A DNA stretch of 64,000 nucleotides from TM7 phylum sp. oral taxon 348 (GCA_007845485.1 SDRW01000001.1:124001-188000); one strand, 5' to 3'; positions 34,950 through 45,066 are shown, counted from the stretch's first letter. Numbers and translations are program-made. Notes: a model not told the origin generated them from the sequence alone.

Positions 34950-36431
34950 CTAGCGACCATGCTCAGTTCGGGGATCTTTTGTATGAATGTAGATCTTTGG
35001 AAAAATAGGATCACTACTACTCACTACACCCTCTGCAAATATGGCCTTAATTTTGCTAGAAGCCTCTGGTAGAAACGGTACCAAAAGATCGGCTATTTGC
35101 ATAATACTACCAACTGCATCTTGCAAAATATCACTCAAATGTTCAGTTGATTCTGGATCGTCCTTATTCTTTGCAACCTCCCAAGGTTTAACCTGTTCTA
35201 GATATTGATTAGTTGCTCTGATTTTACCCCAAACCTGATCAATAGCATCACTAAATCGCATTTCATCCATAGCATCTCTATACAATTGAATATCATGCTC
35301 ACCACGATTTAGCTCACCAACTACACCAGCTTGATAACGCAACACCATTTTTGCAACACGCTGAACTAAATTACCTAAATCATTTCCAAGCTCGTTGTTA
35401 TAAGCTTTTTCAAATTTTTCCCAAGTAAAATCACCGTCATCAAGTGTAGGAATATGGCGACTAAAATAATATCTAAAAGCGTCTGCTCCGTATGTATCAA
35501 TAACTTCATTAGGACTAACTACGTTTCCTAATGATTTACTCATTTTTTTACCATCAAATCCGATATGACCATGAACTAATATTTGTTTTGGTAAAGGTAA
35601 GCCTAGCGCCATTAATATTGCAGGCCAAATAATGGCATGGAAACGCAAAATATCTTTACCAACAACCTGAACATTAGCTGGCCAATAATCGCGCCAAGAT
35701 TCATCATCTGGATAACCAAGCACGGTTATATAATTAGAAAGAGCGTCAATCCAGACATATATCACCTGGTTATCATCACCAGGAACACTAACTCCCCAAG
35801 CCAAATTCTTACGCGGACGCGAGACGCTCAAATCCTCAATTCCATCATTCAAAAGATTAAGAACTTCTTTTTTACGTGATTCAGGGAAAATCTTAATTTC
35901 ATTACTTTCTATAGCGCTACGGATCTGAGGTACGAAATGTGTTAATCTAAAATAATAATTCTCCTCACTCAAACGTTCATAAGGAACACCGTGATCAGGT
36001 GATATTCCGTTATTAGCCGCCGCAACTTTATCACTAACAAAAGACTCTTCACCCACAGAATACCAGCCTTCATAAGTTCCTTTATAAATGTAAGGCGATA
36101 ACTTCTTCCAAATATACTGAACAGCTTGTATATGATGGCTATCTGTAGTACGAATAAAATCAGTATATTGTGCACCGATTTTGTTCATAATCTCCTTAAA
36201 ATACAGATGAGTTTGATTAACATAAGCAATTGGATCTAAACCCTCTGCCTGAGCCTTAGCAGAAATCTTATTACCATGCTCATCAGTACCAGCCTGAAAT
36301 CTTACTTCTTTACCTAATTGCCTATGGTATCGAGCCCAGATATCAGCCAGCAAATAATCTAATGCGTTACCTATATGAGGCTTAGAATTGGCATACGGAA
36401 TAGCAGTTGTTATATATAATTTCTTTCCCAT
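34950..36431 (-). CDS. metG: Methionyl-tRNA synthetase
   Basis: 493 residues. Class I signature ITTAIPYANSKPHIGNALDY (HIGN) and KMSKSLGNVV (KMSKS) are present, and GTDEHGNKI starts the connective domain. No zinc knuckle cysteines are visible and the C-terminal tRNA-binding domain of larger MetRS is missing, which makes it a compact bacterial form. TGA-TATAAT ends 8 bases before the ATG. Confidence 0.96.
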   Translation of the reverse strand: MGKKLYITTAIPYANSKPHIGNALDYLLADIWARYHRQLGKEVRFQAGTDEHGNKISAKAQAEGLDPIAYVNQTHLYFKEIMNKIGAQYTDFIRTTDSHHIQAVQYIWKKLSPYIYKGTYEGWYSVGEESFVSDKVAAANNGISPDHGVPYERLSEENYYFRLTHFVPQIRSAIESNEIKIFPESRKKEVLNLLNDGIEDLSVSRPRKNLAWGVSVPGDDNQVIYVWIDALSNYITVLGYPDDESWRDYWPANVQVVGKDILRFHAIIWPAILMALGLPLPKQILVHGHIGFDGKKMSKSLGNVVSPNEVIDTYGADAFRYYFSRHIPTLDDGDFTWEKFEKAYNNELGNDLGNLVQRVAKMVLRYQAGVVGELNRGEHDIQLYRDAMDEMRFSDAIDQVWGKIRATNQYLEQVKPWEVAKNKDDPESTEHLSDILQDAVGSIMQIADLLVPFLPEASSKIKAIFAEGVVSSSDPIFPKIYIHTKDPRTEHGR

Positions 36432-36439
36432 TACAATTC

Positions 36440-36448
36440 ATTATATCA
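36440..36448 (-). promoter_or_regulatory. Extended -10 promoter of metG-tatD
   Basis: TGA-TATAAT on the minus strand (TATAAT at 36440-36445), 8 bases before the metG ATG at 36431. Confidence 0.6.
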
Positions 36449-36467
36449 CGTGTTTAATAATTAATAA

Positions 36468-37250
36468 TTATTTACAATTATAAAAATTTTTAGCGATTGC
36501 CTTCCAGTCTTCAACTGAAAGATCCTCGGCTCGATGATCAGGTGAAATACCAGTTTGCATTAATAGTGTTTCGACTGAGTTTTTATTAATATTTAATCCT
36601 CCACTTAAACTAGACCTTAGCTTCTTGCGCCTAGAACTGAAACCAGCCTTTACTATACGAAACAATTCTTTTTCGCTAATGTCTGATGGTAATTTTGGAT
36701 CTATCATATCAAAAATTAAAACTTGCGAATCAACTTTAGGAGGGGGCGTAAAATAACAAGCAGGAACTACATCGCCCAAAGAAACGTTTGCATAAAGTTG
36801 CGATGAAACAGCTAACAAACTCATTCTGCCAGGTTGAGCCACAACCCTCTCTGCTACTTCTTTTTGTACCAACAACACCATTTTAGAAGGTCTATTTTTA
36901 GATGTGGTAAACTTCTGAATTACCTTAGCAGTTATGTAATACGGTAAATTAGCTACTAATTTATATTCTTTAGGTAGGTTATCTGTATCAAACTCCAAAA
37001 TATCTTGATTGATAACAGTCAAATCTTTTCCTGGAAATTGACCAGGTAATTTACGTGCTAGATCAGCATCAAATTCAATACTTATAACTTCTTTAGCTCG
37101 GAAAAGCAGAATAGAAGTTAAAGTACCCAAACCTGGCCCAATTTCGACAATTGTATCATTTTTATTAATATCAGCACAGTCAGCGATATGATTCAGGATA
37201 AATCTATCTCGTAGCCAATGCTGTCCAAGGTGTTTTTTATTTTTTAACAT
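36468..37250 (-). CDS. rsmA: 16S rRNA dimethyladenosine transferase RsmA/KsgA
   Basis: 260 residues. It begins KKHLGQHWLRDRFILNHI, with SAM-binding VEIGPGLGTLTSIL and catalytic VANLPYYI; the later FSSRRKKLRSSL is also typical. The enzyme dimethylates two adenines near the 3' end of 16S rRNA and acts as a late assembly checkpoint. It follows the G5-3D gene by 5 bases. Confidence 0.96.
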   Translation of the reverse strand: MLKNKKHLGQHWLRDRFILNHIADCADINKNDTIVEIGPGLGTLTSILLFRAKEVISIEFDADLARKLPGQFPGKDLTVINQDILEFDTDNLPKEYKLVANLPYYITAKVIQKFTTSKNRPSKMVLLVQKEVAERVVAQPGRMSLLAVSSQLYANVSLGDVVPACYFTPPPKVDSQVLIFDMIDPKLPSDISEKELFRIVKAGFSSRRKKLRSSLSGGLNINKNSVETLLMQTGISPDHRAEDLSVEDWKAIAKNFYNCK

Positions 37251-37255
37251 ACAAA

Positions 37256-37966
37256 TTAACGCCCGTCACCATTAGTCCAATCAGTTGCTAAATCAAATCC
37301 ATGAGGGTGATACTTAGCAAAGCCGCCTGTGTCATAAACTCTGCCGGTCCCCATGCTAGTTTCAACTAATGAACAACGCGGATAGTTATTATAGTTTGCA
37401 GCCACAAGCACATAGCCATCTTTATCAATTTTAGCCCCATCCTCACGCACACTATATGACCCGCCACCACAAGAATTTAGAGCGACCTTCATTGGTAAAT
37501 CATAGTAAGTTTCACGATGGGAAATTCCCTTAGAATCTTTAAAGATATGTGCACTTTTCGCTTTAGTTAATGCATTTGGTAATCTAGCACCAACTATTTC
37601 AATTTGTTCAACTGGTTTCAATACTATATCATCAAATATTTTATTTCTAGAAAGTTCCAAGCCGTCACCACGTGTTTTTATAGAGTATTTTACTTCTCTC
37701 ACACCAGGTGCGCCAGCTTGTTTTATCTCCTTATAATCCACAGTATGAGCATAGCTTTTTATCTGTTTTGTATCAAAGTTAATTATTTTCTTAATGGTTT
37801 TTTTATTTTCATTTACAGTTGCTAGTATAGTTTTTATTGTATTGCGACGTTGAACTTCAGAAATTGCCAACACGCCGATAGTCATAATTAATATTATAGA
37901 TGAACCAATTAAAATAAGCTTTGTATTAAAACATCTCTTTATAACAAATTCTTTTTGTTTAGCCAC
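37256..37966 (-). CDS. Secreted G5-3D domain cell-wall protein
   Basis: 236 residues. A membrane helix (about 15-34) is followed by a G5-like segment ending in EQIEIVGARLP, and a C-terminal 3D domain with conserved acidic residues (GTGRVYDTGG, then HPHGFDLATDW). 3D domains occur in MltA-like and YabE/YocH cell-wall lytic proteins; the domain may cut glycan strands. It pairs with the adjacent Rpf-like protein, whose G5 end EQVEVIGAKFK is almost the same, so the two share an origin in part. Confidence 0.8.
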   Translation of the reverse strand: MAKQKEFVIKRCFNTKLILIGSSIILIMTIGVLAISEVQRRNTIKTILATVNENKKTIKKIINFDTKQIKSYAHTVDYKEIKQAGAPGVREVKYSIKTRGDGLELSRNKIFDDIVLKPVEQIEIVGARLPNALTKAKSAHIFKDSKGISHRETYYDLPMKVALNSCGGGSYSVREDGAKIDKDGYVLVAANYNNYPRCSLVETSMGTGRVYDTGGFAKYHPHGFDLATDWTNGDGR

Positions 37967-37974
37967 AAGTTTAC

Positions 37975-39147
37975 CTACAATATACCTTGTGCTTTCATCT
38001 TATTGGCACAGCCTGGGAACTGGGTATAAATACTTGATCTAGATAATAAAGTCTGCACAGCTTGCATTTGGGCCTCAATTGGAGCTTGGTGAGGTAATAC
38101 ACCTTTGTATTCAGCAGGGGCGGAAGATCGCCAAGTCGACGGTGAAAATTGAAATGCCCCATAAAAACCGTTTCCAGAATTCCTGGTGGCAGTCATTCCA
38201 CTTTCACATCTACCAAGCGCATTAATTTGTTCTTCACTCAGCTTACCCCCAGAGTATTTAAATTTAGCACCAATAACCTCTACTTGCTCAACTGGTTCTT
38301 CAATCATAACACTCTGAATTTCTTTACGCTCTATCTCCGAGCCGTTTTTCATAGTTACTTCATATGTAATCGATTTTTTGCCATTTTTACCTTTAACTTT
38401 TAAAGATTTATAAGAACTATCTTTTTCAGGATCTTTTATAGTTTTAACAGAAAAAGGCACTTCTTGTTCCTGTGCGATCGTCTGCTTACCATTTCTCCAA
38501 ATTTCTATATTTAAATTAGCAATAATTTTATTTGACTTATTTATAGATAATGTGTCATCTTTACTAAGTTTAACATTTTTTTGATTCAAAAAATCACCTA
38601 CAGTCTTTGCATGGGTATAGACAACCATAGGTTTTCCATAGAGCATTAGTCTAACAGGTATAGCTCTATCTATATAAAGACTCGCACTAGCGCCATCAAT
38701 GGTTATGCTTTCTGGTTTTTTAATACTCAAATTATCTTCGGGGCGCACTTTAATACCAGCTTGGCGCACAATATCACGTGGGTTGGTGTGTGTTGATAGG
38801 ATTTGCTCGCGGCGCATACCATCAACAATAGTAACTGGCCAAGAGCGATATATATTTATAATAAATTCATTACCTTCAATTTTAGTCTTATAGTCAGGCT
38901 CTACTTTATCCCCCTCTAAGAGACGAATTTTAGCTGACTCAATGGCTCCTAAAACAGTAACCGCCTTTGTTACAACTGATTTACGCTCGCCTTGATCATA
39001 TATAGTGACAACTCTGCGATAGTCCCCGCTTTCCCCATTTGTTGCCTGAACTACAGCATGAGTTAGTAATAAAAAACCAGCCACAAAAGTGAAGATCATT
39101 AAACGAGCTACACTTATAAAATTAGATGTCTTTTTAATTATTTGCAT
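37975..39147 (-). CDS. RpfB-like resuscitation-promoting factor (DUF348-G5-transglycosylase)
   Basis: About 390 residues. A signal/anchor helix (about 17-38) is followed by DUF348-like repeats (VVTKAVTVLGAIESAKIRLL; MVVYTHAKTVGDFLNQKNV), a G5 domain ending EPVEQVEVIGAKFK, and a C-terminal Rpf-type lysozyme domain LGRCESGMTATRN with GFYGAFQFSPSTW. The Glu in CESG is the catalytic acid. Such enzymes cleave peptidoglycan and promote growth of dormant or neighbouring cells. The start at 39147 (ATG) is chosen over a TTG two codons earlier. Next to rsmA, as rpfB is in Actinobacteria. Confidence 0.88.
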   Translation of the reverse strand: MQIIKKTSNFISVARLMIFTFVAGFLLLTHAVVQATNGESGDYRRVVTIYDQGERKSVVTKAVTVLGAIESAKIRLLEGDKVEPDYKTKIEGNEFIINIYRSWPVTIVDGMRREQILSTHTNPRDIVRQAGIKVRPEDNLSIKKPESITIDGASASLYIDRAIPVRLMLYGKPMVVYTHAKTVGDFLNQKNVKLSKDDTLSINKSNKIIANLNIEIWRNGKQTIAQEQEVPFSVKTIKDPEKDSSYKSLKVKGKNGKKSITYEVTMKNGSEIERKEIQSVMIEEPVEQVEVIGAKFKYSGGKLSEEQINALGRCESGMTATRNSGNGFYGAFQFSPSTWRSSAPAEYKGVLPHQAPIEAQMQAVQTLLSRSSIYTQFPGCANKMKAQGIL

Positions 39148-39204
39148 AATCAAACTTATATAAATACTTTTATAATTATAACAATAAGTAAACTATACTG
39201 CAAA

Positions 39205-41313
39205 TTATGTAATAATTTCTAGCTGTGCATATTCTATATTAAGTTTTTTACTTTGCCCAGAATCAAATCTAACCTGCACAGCCATACCATCGATATCTTC
39301 TACAGTACCTACACCAAATACAGCAGATTTTACCCTAGCGCCAATCTCAAGGTTTATATCATCATAGAATGTATCATAAGATTCTACATACGCCTCTTCC
39401 TGAGATTCATTATTTACAATAAACAACCCAGCATCACATAAAAATCTCGAGGGGTCATTGTATTTTCTCTGGTTAAATTGATATCTACTAGCAGAGTGAC
39501 TAAGATAAAGTCGTTCCCGAGCACGTGTCATACCTACATAACAAAGACGACGCTCCTCCTCTAGGTCATCAGGATTGCCATCAAGTGTGCGTGAATGCGG
39601 TAAGATACCTTCTTCCATTCCAGACATAAATACTACTGGAAATTCCAACCCCTTAGCGGCATGTAAAGTCATCAACGTGACATAGCCTTTTTCACTTTGC
39701 AGATCAGAACTAGACATTAAAGACACCTCCTCTAAATATGTCTCTATATCAGCATATGGACGGGATTCATCTATTAATGTCTTTAGATATTCATTATTAT
39801 CTTCAGCCTGAGGAGAGCCATCCAATATATAATCTCTATAACCAGTTTTATCTATAACTTTCTCTAAAATATCACTGGGAGCAGTATTATTGAGAATCTC
39901 CGATCTAATGATTTGAAGTTTACAACCTAGTTCTTGCAGAGCATTACGCGCCCTAGCGGTTATCGTAGTAGCCTCGCCAGACTGCTTTAAAGCCGATATA
40001 ATATCCATTTCAGTTTGTCCTTGCCAAGAGATAAATTTTGCTAAACTAGTTGAACCAACTCCGCGTGATGGTACATTTGCAATTCTCATAAAACTCGACA
40101 TATCATTTGGCTGGTAGCATAGCCTAACGTAAGCCATAATATCCTTAATCACCGCCCTATCAAAAAATCTAGTTCCACCAACTATGTTAAGTGGTATTGA
40201 TCTTTGATTTAACGCTTGCTCAATCGTATAACTCTGTGAATTTGTGCGATAAAGTATAGCAAAATCATCAAAATTATACTCACCAGATTCAACTTTATTA
40301 GATATTATGTTTGCTATCCATGCCGCTTCACTTTTATCATCAAGAGCACCATAAACTTCTACTGGATCTCCCTGATTACCAGCTGTCCATATTTTTTTGT
40401 CTGTACGTTGATTGTTTTTAGTAATTACATTCTGTGCAGCCTCTAAAATAGCACCAGTATTGCGATAGTTTTGTTCTAATTTAATAATTTGGGCGCCTGA
40501 GAAATCTTTTTCAAAATTCAAGATATTTCTAAAGTCAGCGCCGCGCCAACTGTATATAGATTGCCAATCGTCACCAACAACACAAATATTTTTCTTATCA
40601 TTAGTTAGTAATGAAACGATTAAATATTGTGCGGCATTAGTATCTTGATATTCATCAATCATAATATATTTAAAGTGATCTTGCCATTTTTTGCGGACTT
40701 CTGGGTGATTCTTTAAAAGATTTACAGTTTCTAGCAATAAATCATCAAAGTCAAGAGCGTTAGACTCACGCTTTAGCTTTTCATACATCTTATAAATTTC
40801 ACCAATTTGTTGCTGATATGGAAAACGAGCATTTGCAATTACAATTTCAGGCGTATTCATTTTATTTTTTTCAGCAGATATAATTCCGCTTGCGGCACTA
40901 GCTTTTATCTGTTTATCAGTGATATTAAGGCTCTTCATAGCCTGTTTTACTACGCCTTTTTTATCAGATTCATCATAAATTACAAAATTAGATGGAATAT
41001 TAATTACACCACCTTCAATTCTTAGAATTTTTACGCAAATACCATGAAAAGTCCCCATCCAAGGCATAAAATTACGCTGAGTATAGTCCTGATTTAACAT
41101 GGAACCCAAGCGCTCACGCATCTCACGAGCAGCTTTATTAGTAAAAGTAACTGCCAAAATCTGAGACGGCCACGCCAATCCGCGAGATATTATGTAAGCA
41201 ATCCTATGAGTTAAAGTCTTTGTCTTACCGCTACCAGCACCCGCTAATATTAGTAGTGGACCTTCTGTAGTTTCAACGGCTTTTTGCTGAGCAGGATTTA
41301 ATTTATCACTCAT
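39205..41313 (-). CDS. pcrA: UvrD/PcrA-type superfamily 1 DNA helicase
   Basis: 702 residues. All helicase motifs are visible: Walker A LILAGAGSGKTKTLTHRIAY, Ia AVTFTNKAAREMRERL, II MIDEYQDTNAAQY, III VVGDDWQSIYSWRGAD, IV LEQNYRNTG, V VTLMTLHAAKGLEFPVV, VI ERRLCYVGMTRARERLYL. The C-terminal tail contains the Tudor-like GARVKSAVFGVGTVEDIDG found in PcrA. It moves 3'-5' in repair and in removing RNA polymerase or RecA. TATAGT ends 9 bases before the ATG. Confidence 0.95.
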   Translation of the reverse strand: MSDKLNPAQQKAVETTEGPLLILAGAGSGKTKTLTHRIAYIISRGLAWPSQILAVTFTNKAAREMRERLGSMLNQDYTQRNFMPWMGTFHGICVKILRIEGGVINIPSNFVIYDESDKKGVVKQAMKSLNITDKQIKASAASGIISAEKNKMNTPEIVIANARFPYQQQIGEIYKMYEKLKRESNALDFDDLLLETVNLLKNHPEVRKKWQDHFKYIMIDEYQDTNAAQYLIVSLLTNDKKNICVVGDDWQSIYSWRGADFRNILNFEKDFSGAQIIKLEQNYRNTGAILEAAQNVITKNNQRTDKKIWTAGNQGDPVEVYGALDDKSEAAWIANIISNKVESGEYNFDDFAILYRTNSQSYTIEQALNQRSIPLNIVGGTRFFDRAVIKDIMAYVRLCYQPNDMSSFMRIANVPSRGVGSTSLAKFISWQGQTEMDIISALKQSGEATTITARARNALQELGCKLQIIRSEILNNTAPSDILEKVIDKTGYRDYILDGSPQAEDNNEYLKTLIDESRPYADIETYLEEVSLMSSSDLQSEKGYVTLMTLHAAKGLEFPVVFMSGMEEGILPHSRTLDGNPDDLEEERRLCYVGMTRARERLYLSHSASRYQFNQRKYNDPSRFLCDAGLFIVNNESQEEAYVESYDTFYDDINLEIGARVKSAVFGVGTVEDIDGMAVQVRFDSGQSKKLNIEYAQLEIIT

Positions 41314-41322
41314 ACCTATACA

Positions 41323-41328
41323 ACTATA
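41323..41328 (-). promoter_or_regulatory. -10 element of pcrA
   Basis: TATAGT on the minus strand, 9 bases before the ATG at 41313. Confidence 0.4.
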
Positions 41329-41348
41329 CTCTACAAAAAGCTAGTGCG

Positions 41349-43007
41349 CTAGGCGTAAATTATTTTCCATAAAAGTATAATAGAAATAATAACTAAACCA
41401 ATCAAGATTACAATGAGAGCAACCCATATATTGAACTTATTTTGTTTATTTTGTGTAAGTGGTTTTGTATATGATTCAGTATCAAATATAGGATGAACAT
41501 CAGAGTTACTATCTTTTGTAGAATCTATTACATCAACAGTTGTATTATCGCCAGTTAGATTAGGTGTATTATATTGATCGACATAATTATCATCTATAAA
41601 ATCGTAGTTAGAACTCTGCTGATTATCATCTTGCTGGTTAAAATTATCGTTATTATAAGTATGTTCCGTACTCAAATCTGTTGTGGAATCTAATTCTTCA
41701 GAATCATCACTATGTGATTTCAACTCAGTCTTTTCATCTACCAAAGATCCGTCATCTATTGTATTCTCAGAATCAGATACCCGTAAAGAATTATCATTGT
41801 CGCCGACTTCACTATCTAAGTTATCTAAATTAGTATCATGAAAATTCTCAGCACCAATATTATTGGTATTATCTAGATTTGAAGAAACTGAAACAGATGG
41901 TTTTATTGAATGAGAGTGTCGCATATCCATAGCTGGATGCATAATATCCATAAAACGACCAACCTTACGTGTAGAATCTCGGTGATGACTAGATTGATTT
42001 TGCTTTTCAGTATCAATAGATTGATATTCTTTTTCTATAGAATTATCGATAGTAATTTTATCCTGGGCTTCAGAAATAGATTCATTTTTGATTGCATTAA
42101 GTTCTTCAACCATCTTAATGGTCATATCTTTGACTATGCTATCATCAACATCTGTATTATTCTCAGACACAACATCTTCTTTATTTACCGAAGAAGTTAC
42201 TAATTTAGTCGGCTTATTAATAATTACCTCTTCCGAACTATCGTTAGATAATTTTTTACTACCACTAAAACTAGAAACGCTAAAATTCCCAACGACATCA
42301 CGAGAATTCTTTAATGCATTATTTTCCATAAAACCAGAATCATACTTAGATATACTAGCCTCAGACTGAGTAGATTTAGCTATTGGAGAGGCACTATTAG
42401 CACCACTAATATTTTTATCAATATCTAATTTTGTATCTCTAAAAATAGCACGTGATTGAACACTTGGCCTACTAAACACACTGCGAGCATGCAACGAAGA
42501 CTGAGTACCAGATCGAGAATAACTAGTTCTATGCGGAAGTACTAACGGAGGAACTATATTATTACTATGACTAACTTTATCTGCACTAATAGAATCTTTG
42601 TCGGATTTGATTTTATCTAAATCATTGTCGTTATTATCATGACCACCAATTATACTATTAAAATGCTGAGGTATATCAACAGCACCAGTTTTAATATCTT
42701 CCCTAACATCTTTCGAATGGTTAAGATCATCTACATTTGTTTTACTATCTTGTACAGTAGAGCTACTTAAGTTGTTTACAATAATATTATTAGAATTATT
42801 ATCTTCTGCTTTAATCGGTTTATCATCTATAAAATGATTATCTTTTTCATTATTATTTTTTGATTTATTCTTATTAGAGCTGAGATTTTCATTCTTAAAA
42901 GATTTATTCTTCTTTGCAGGGTCATTCTTAGCAGACGCTTTTTTTTCATTCTCACTTAATACTGAGTTAATTGCTCTGTCTAGTTCTTCAAAATCTATAT
43001 CATTCAT
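41349..43007 (-). CDS. Asn/Ser/Asp-rich, tail-anchored protein of unknown function
   Basis: 552 residues. Residues 1-520 are almost wholly polar and low in complexity (Asn, Ser, Asp, Lys, Glu), so they are probably disordered. The last 30 residues form one membrane helix (IWVALIVILIGLVIISIILL) with a very short tail, predicting a large cytoplasmic, tail-anchored protein. There is no cysteine-rich, coiled-coil or enzymatic motif. A weak pattern SVFSRPSVQSRAIF interrupts the acidic sequence near residue 180. AGGGTGG precedes the ATG. It follows tpiA by 24 bases and probably shares the glycolytic transcript. I do not recognise it. Confidence 0.7.
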   Translation of the reverse strand: MNDIDFEELDRAINSVLSENEKKASAKNDPAKKNKSFKNENLSSNKNKSKNNNEKDNHFIDDKPIKAEDNNSNNIIVNNLSSSTVQDSKTNVDDLNHSKDVREDIKTGAVDIPQHFNSIIGGHDNNDNDLDKIKSDKDSISADKVSHSNNIVPPLVLPHRTSYSRSGTQSSLHARSVFSRPSVQSRAIFRDTKLDIDKNISGANSASPIAKSTQSEASISKYDSGFMENNALKNSRDVVGNFSVSSFSGSKKLSNDSSEEVIINKPTKLVTSSVNKEDVVSENNTDVDDSIVKDMTIKMVEELNAIKNESISEAQDKITIDNSIEKEYQSIDTEKQNQSSHHRDSTRKVGRFMDIMHPAMDMRHSHSIKPSVSVSSNLDNTNNIGAENFHDTNLDNLDSEVGDNDNSLRVSDSENTIDDGSLVDEKTELKSHSDDSEELDSTTDLSTEHTYNNDNFNQQDDNQQSSNYDFIDDNYVDQYNTPNLTGDNTTVDVIDSTKDSNSDVHPIFDTESYTKPLTQNKQNKFNIWVALIVILIGLVIISIILLWKIIYA

Positions 43008-43031
43008 AAGTCTACCACCCTATTCTCTATT

Positions 43032-43802
43032 TTATTTCTGCATATCGTGTGCTTTTTTTATTATCTCGCTAAATTCATACAATTGCAGGCTTGCTCCACC
43101 AACCAATAAACCGTCAATACCAGGTATAGACAAATAGTCCGTGGCACTACTAGATGTAACACTGCCGCCATAAACAATTTGCACATCTTTAGATACTTTG
43201 TCTCCATAAAGATTTCTAAGTGTACGTCTAATTACAGAGCCAGCTTTTACAACATCGCTAGATTTAGCATTATCACCAGTACCTATAGCCCAAACAGGCT
43301 CATAAGCTATGATCACATTACCTACTTCATCACTCGTTATATTAGCTAAACTTGCAGTCAATTGGTCATATAAAACAGCATGTGTTTCTTTATTTGTTCT
43401 TTCAGCCCTAGTCTCACCAACACATAAAATAGGTTTGAAACCATTCCTTACTGCAGCTTGAACTTTGTAACGTATATCCTTTTCTTGTTCATGGAAAAGA
43501 TATCTTCTCTCAGAATGACCAACTAAACCATAATCGACTATTCCACGCAACTGCGTAGCTGATGTTTCACCAGTATAAGGACCAAAATCACGCCAATAAA
43601 AATTCTGCGCTGCCAATTTAACTTTTCGCCTATTAACTTGAAGACTTAAACTCTGCAAAGTGAGCGTTGTTGGAGCTACAATAACCTGTACATCACGCCT
43701 TTCTGTGATAGCCTCTTGTAACCGATGCAAATATATACTCGCGTCATGAGTATTAAAATTCATCTTCCAGTTGCCAATTATTAATTTCTTTCTACTAGGC
43801 AT
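43032..43802 (-). CDS. tpiA: Triose-phosphate isomerase
   Basis: About 256 residues. The active-site Lys is in LIIGNWKMNFN, His in VGHSERRYLF, Glu in AYEPVWAIGTG, and phosphate loops are VQIVYGGSVT and DGLLVGGASL. It interconverts dihydroxyacetone phosphate and glyceraldehyde 3-phosphate. I place the start at the ATG 43802 (MPSRKK); a TTG two codons earlier is possible. It stands after pgk in the operon pyk-pgk-tpiA. Confidence 0.96.
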   Translation of the reverse strand: MPSRKKLIIGNWKMNFNTHDASIYLHRLQEAITERRDVQVIVAPTTLTLQSLSLQVNRRKVKLAAQNFYWRDFGPYTGETSATQLRGIVDYGLVGHSERRYLFHEQEKDIRYKVQAAVRNGFKPILCVGETRAERTNKETHAVLYDQLTASLANITSDEVGNVIIAYEPVWAIGTGDNAKSSDVVKAGSVIRRTLRNLYGDKVSKDVQIVYGGSVTSSSATDYLSIPGIDGLLVGGASLQLYEFSEIIKKAHDMQK

Positions 43803-43839
43803 ATTCAATACGTTTATGGTTATTTACTAATAGTTTACA

Positions 43840-45066
43840 TCATTTTTTTAATGCAAGCAACGCCTCAATACCAGGAAGTTTACGACCAGCTATTAAATCT
43901 AGACTAGCGCCACCACCAGTCGATATATGATGAAATTTACCATTGTTATATTTACACCACTTTAATATAAAATCAGCAGTATCACCGCCGCCAATAATTG
44001 ATACGGCATCCGGTATATTTGTTATAAATTTAGCCAAAACCGATGATCCATAACTAAATGTTGGATTCTCCGCGAGACCCATGGTACCATTCCATATTAT
44101 CGTCTTAGCGCCATCTATCTCTTTACAGAATTTATAAGCAGTTGCATCACCAATATCAAAAACCATTTCGTCCATATTTATAGACTGTAATGGAACACTC
44201 CTGCGACGAAAAGCGCCAGGATTTGTAGCTACTGCAACATCAATTGGTAATATTATAAACTCATCAATATTATCAATACCTACTCTATCTATAGCTAGTT
44301 TATAGATTTTGTCGAGTGTTTTTTCTTCATTAGGTTCAATTTTAGTCGAACCTAAATTTATTCCTCTATAGTTCAAAAAGGTATTCGCCATTGCGCCACC
44401 AATCAAAATTTTGTCAGCAGATTTGACTAGCTTTTCAATAACAGATATCTTATCACTAACCTTAGCGCCACCTAGAACTGCAACCAGCGGATGTTTTTCA
44501 CTATCAATAGCCTCACTTAACGCAATAACCTCTTTTTCTAGAAGAAATCCAGCTACACTCGGAATAAAATGAGTAATTGCACTAGTAGTGGCATGCGCAC
44601 GATGAACAACACCGAATCCATCCTGCACAAAATAACGCGCGCCAGTAGAATCAGCAATAGCTCTAGCGAAGTTAATGTCATTTGCAGTCTCACCTGGGTA
44701 AAATCGTACATTTTCAAGCATAAGTATCTGCCCAGGCTTTAGTTTTTTTACGGCGTTGGTAATTTTGTCACCAATACAATCACTAATAAAATCTATTTTT
44801 ATACCCAATAACTCGCCAAGTCTTTTAGCAACTGGTAGTAGAGTATATTTTGGATTAGGCTTGCCATCTGGTCTACCAAGGTGACTAATAATTATAATCT
44901 TACAGTTATGTTTCAATAAATATTTTAGGGTAGGCAAAGAAGCGCGAATACGTAAATCATCGCTAATCGCGCCACTAGAGTTGATTGGAACGTTATAGTC
45001 AGTACGTACCAAAATAGTTTTATTATCAACTGATATGTCTCTTATTGTTTGTTTATCAAAACCCAT
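43840..45066 (-). CDS. pgk: Phosphoglycerate kinase
   Basis: 408 residues. N-terminal substrate motif RTDYNVPINSSGAISDDLRI and SHLGRPDGK, KPGQILMLENVRFYPGE, and the nucleotide domain with VLGGAKVSDKISVIEKL and IGGGDTADFILKW. It makes ATP from 1,3-bisphosphoglycerate. A GGGTGG ribosome-site-like sequence lies just before the ATG; it follows pyk by 18 bases. Confidence 0.97.
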   Translation of the reverse strand: MGFDKQTIRDISVDNKTILVRTDYNVPINSSGAISDDLRIRASLPTLKYLLKHNCKIIIISHLGRPDGKPNPKYTLLPVAKRLGELLGIKIDFISDCIGDKITNAVKKLKPGQILMLENVRFYPGETANDINFARAIADSTGARYFVQDGFGVVHRAHATTSAITHFIPSVAGFLLEKEVIALSEAIDSEKHPLVAVLGGAKVSDKISVIEKLVKSADKILIGGAMANTFLNYRGINLGSTKIEPNEEKTLDKIYKLAIDRVGIDNIDEFIILPIDVAVATNPGAFRRRSVPLQSINMDEMVFDIGDATAYKFCKEIDGAKTIIWNGTMGLAENPTFSYGSSVLAKFITNIPDAVSIIGGGDTADFILKWCKYNNGKFHHISTGGGASLDLIAGRKLPGIEALLALKK

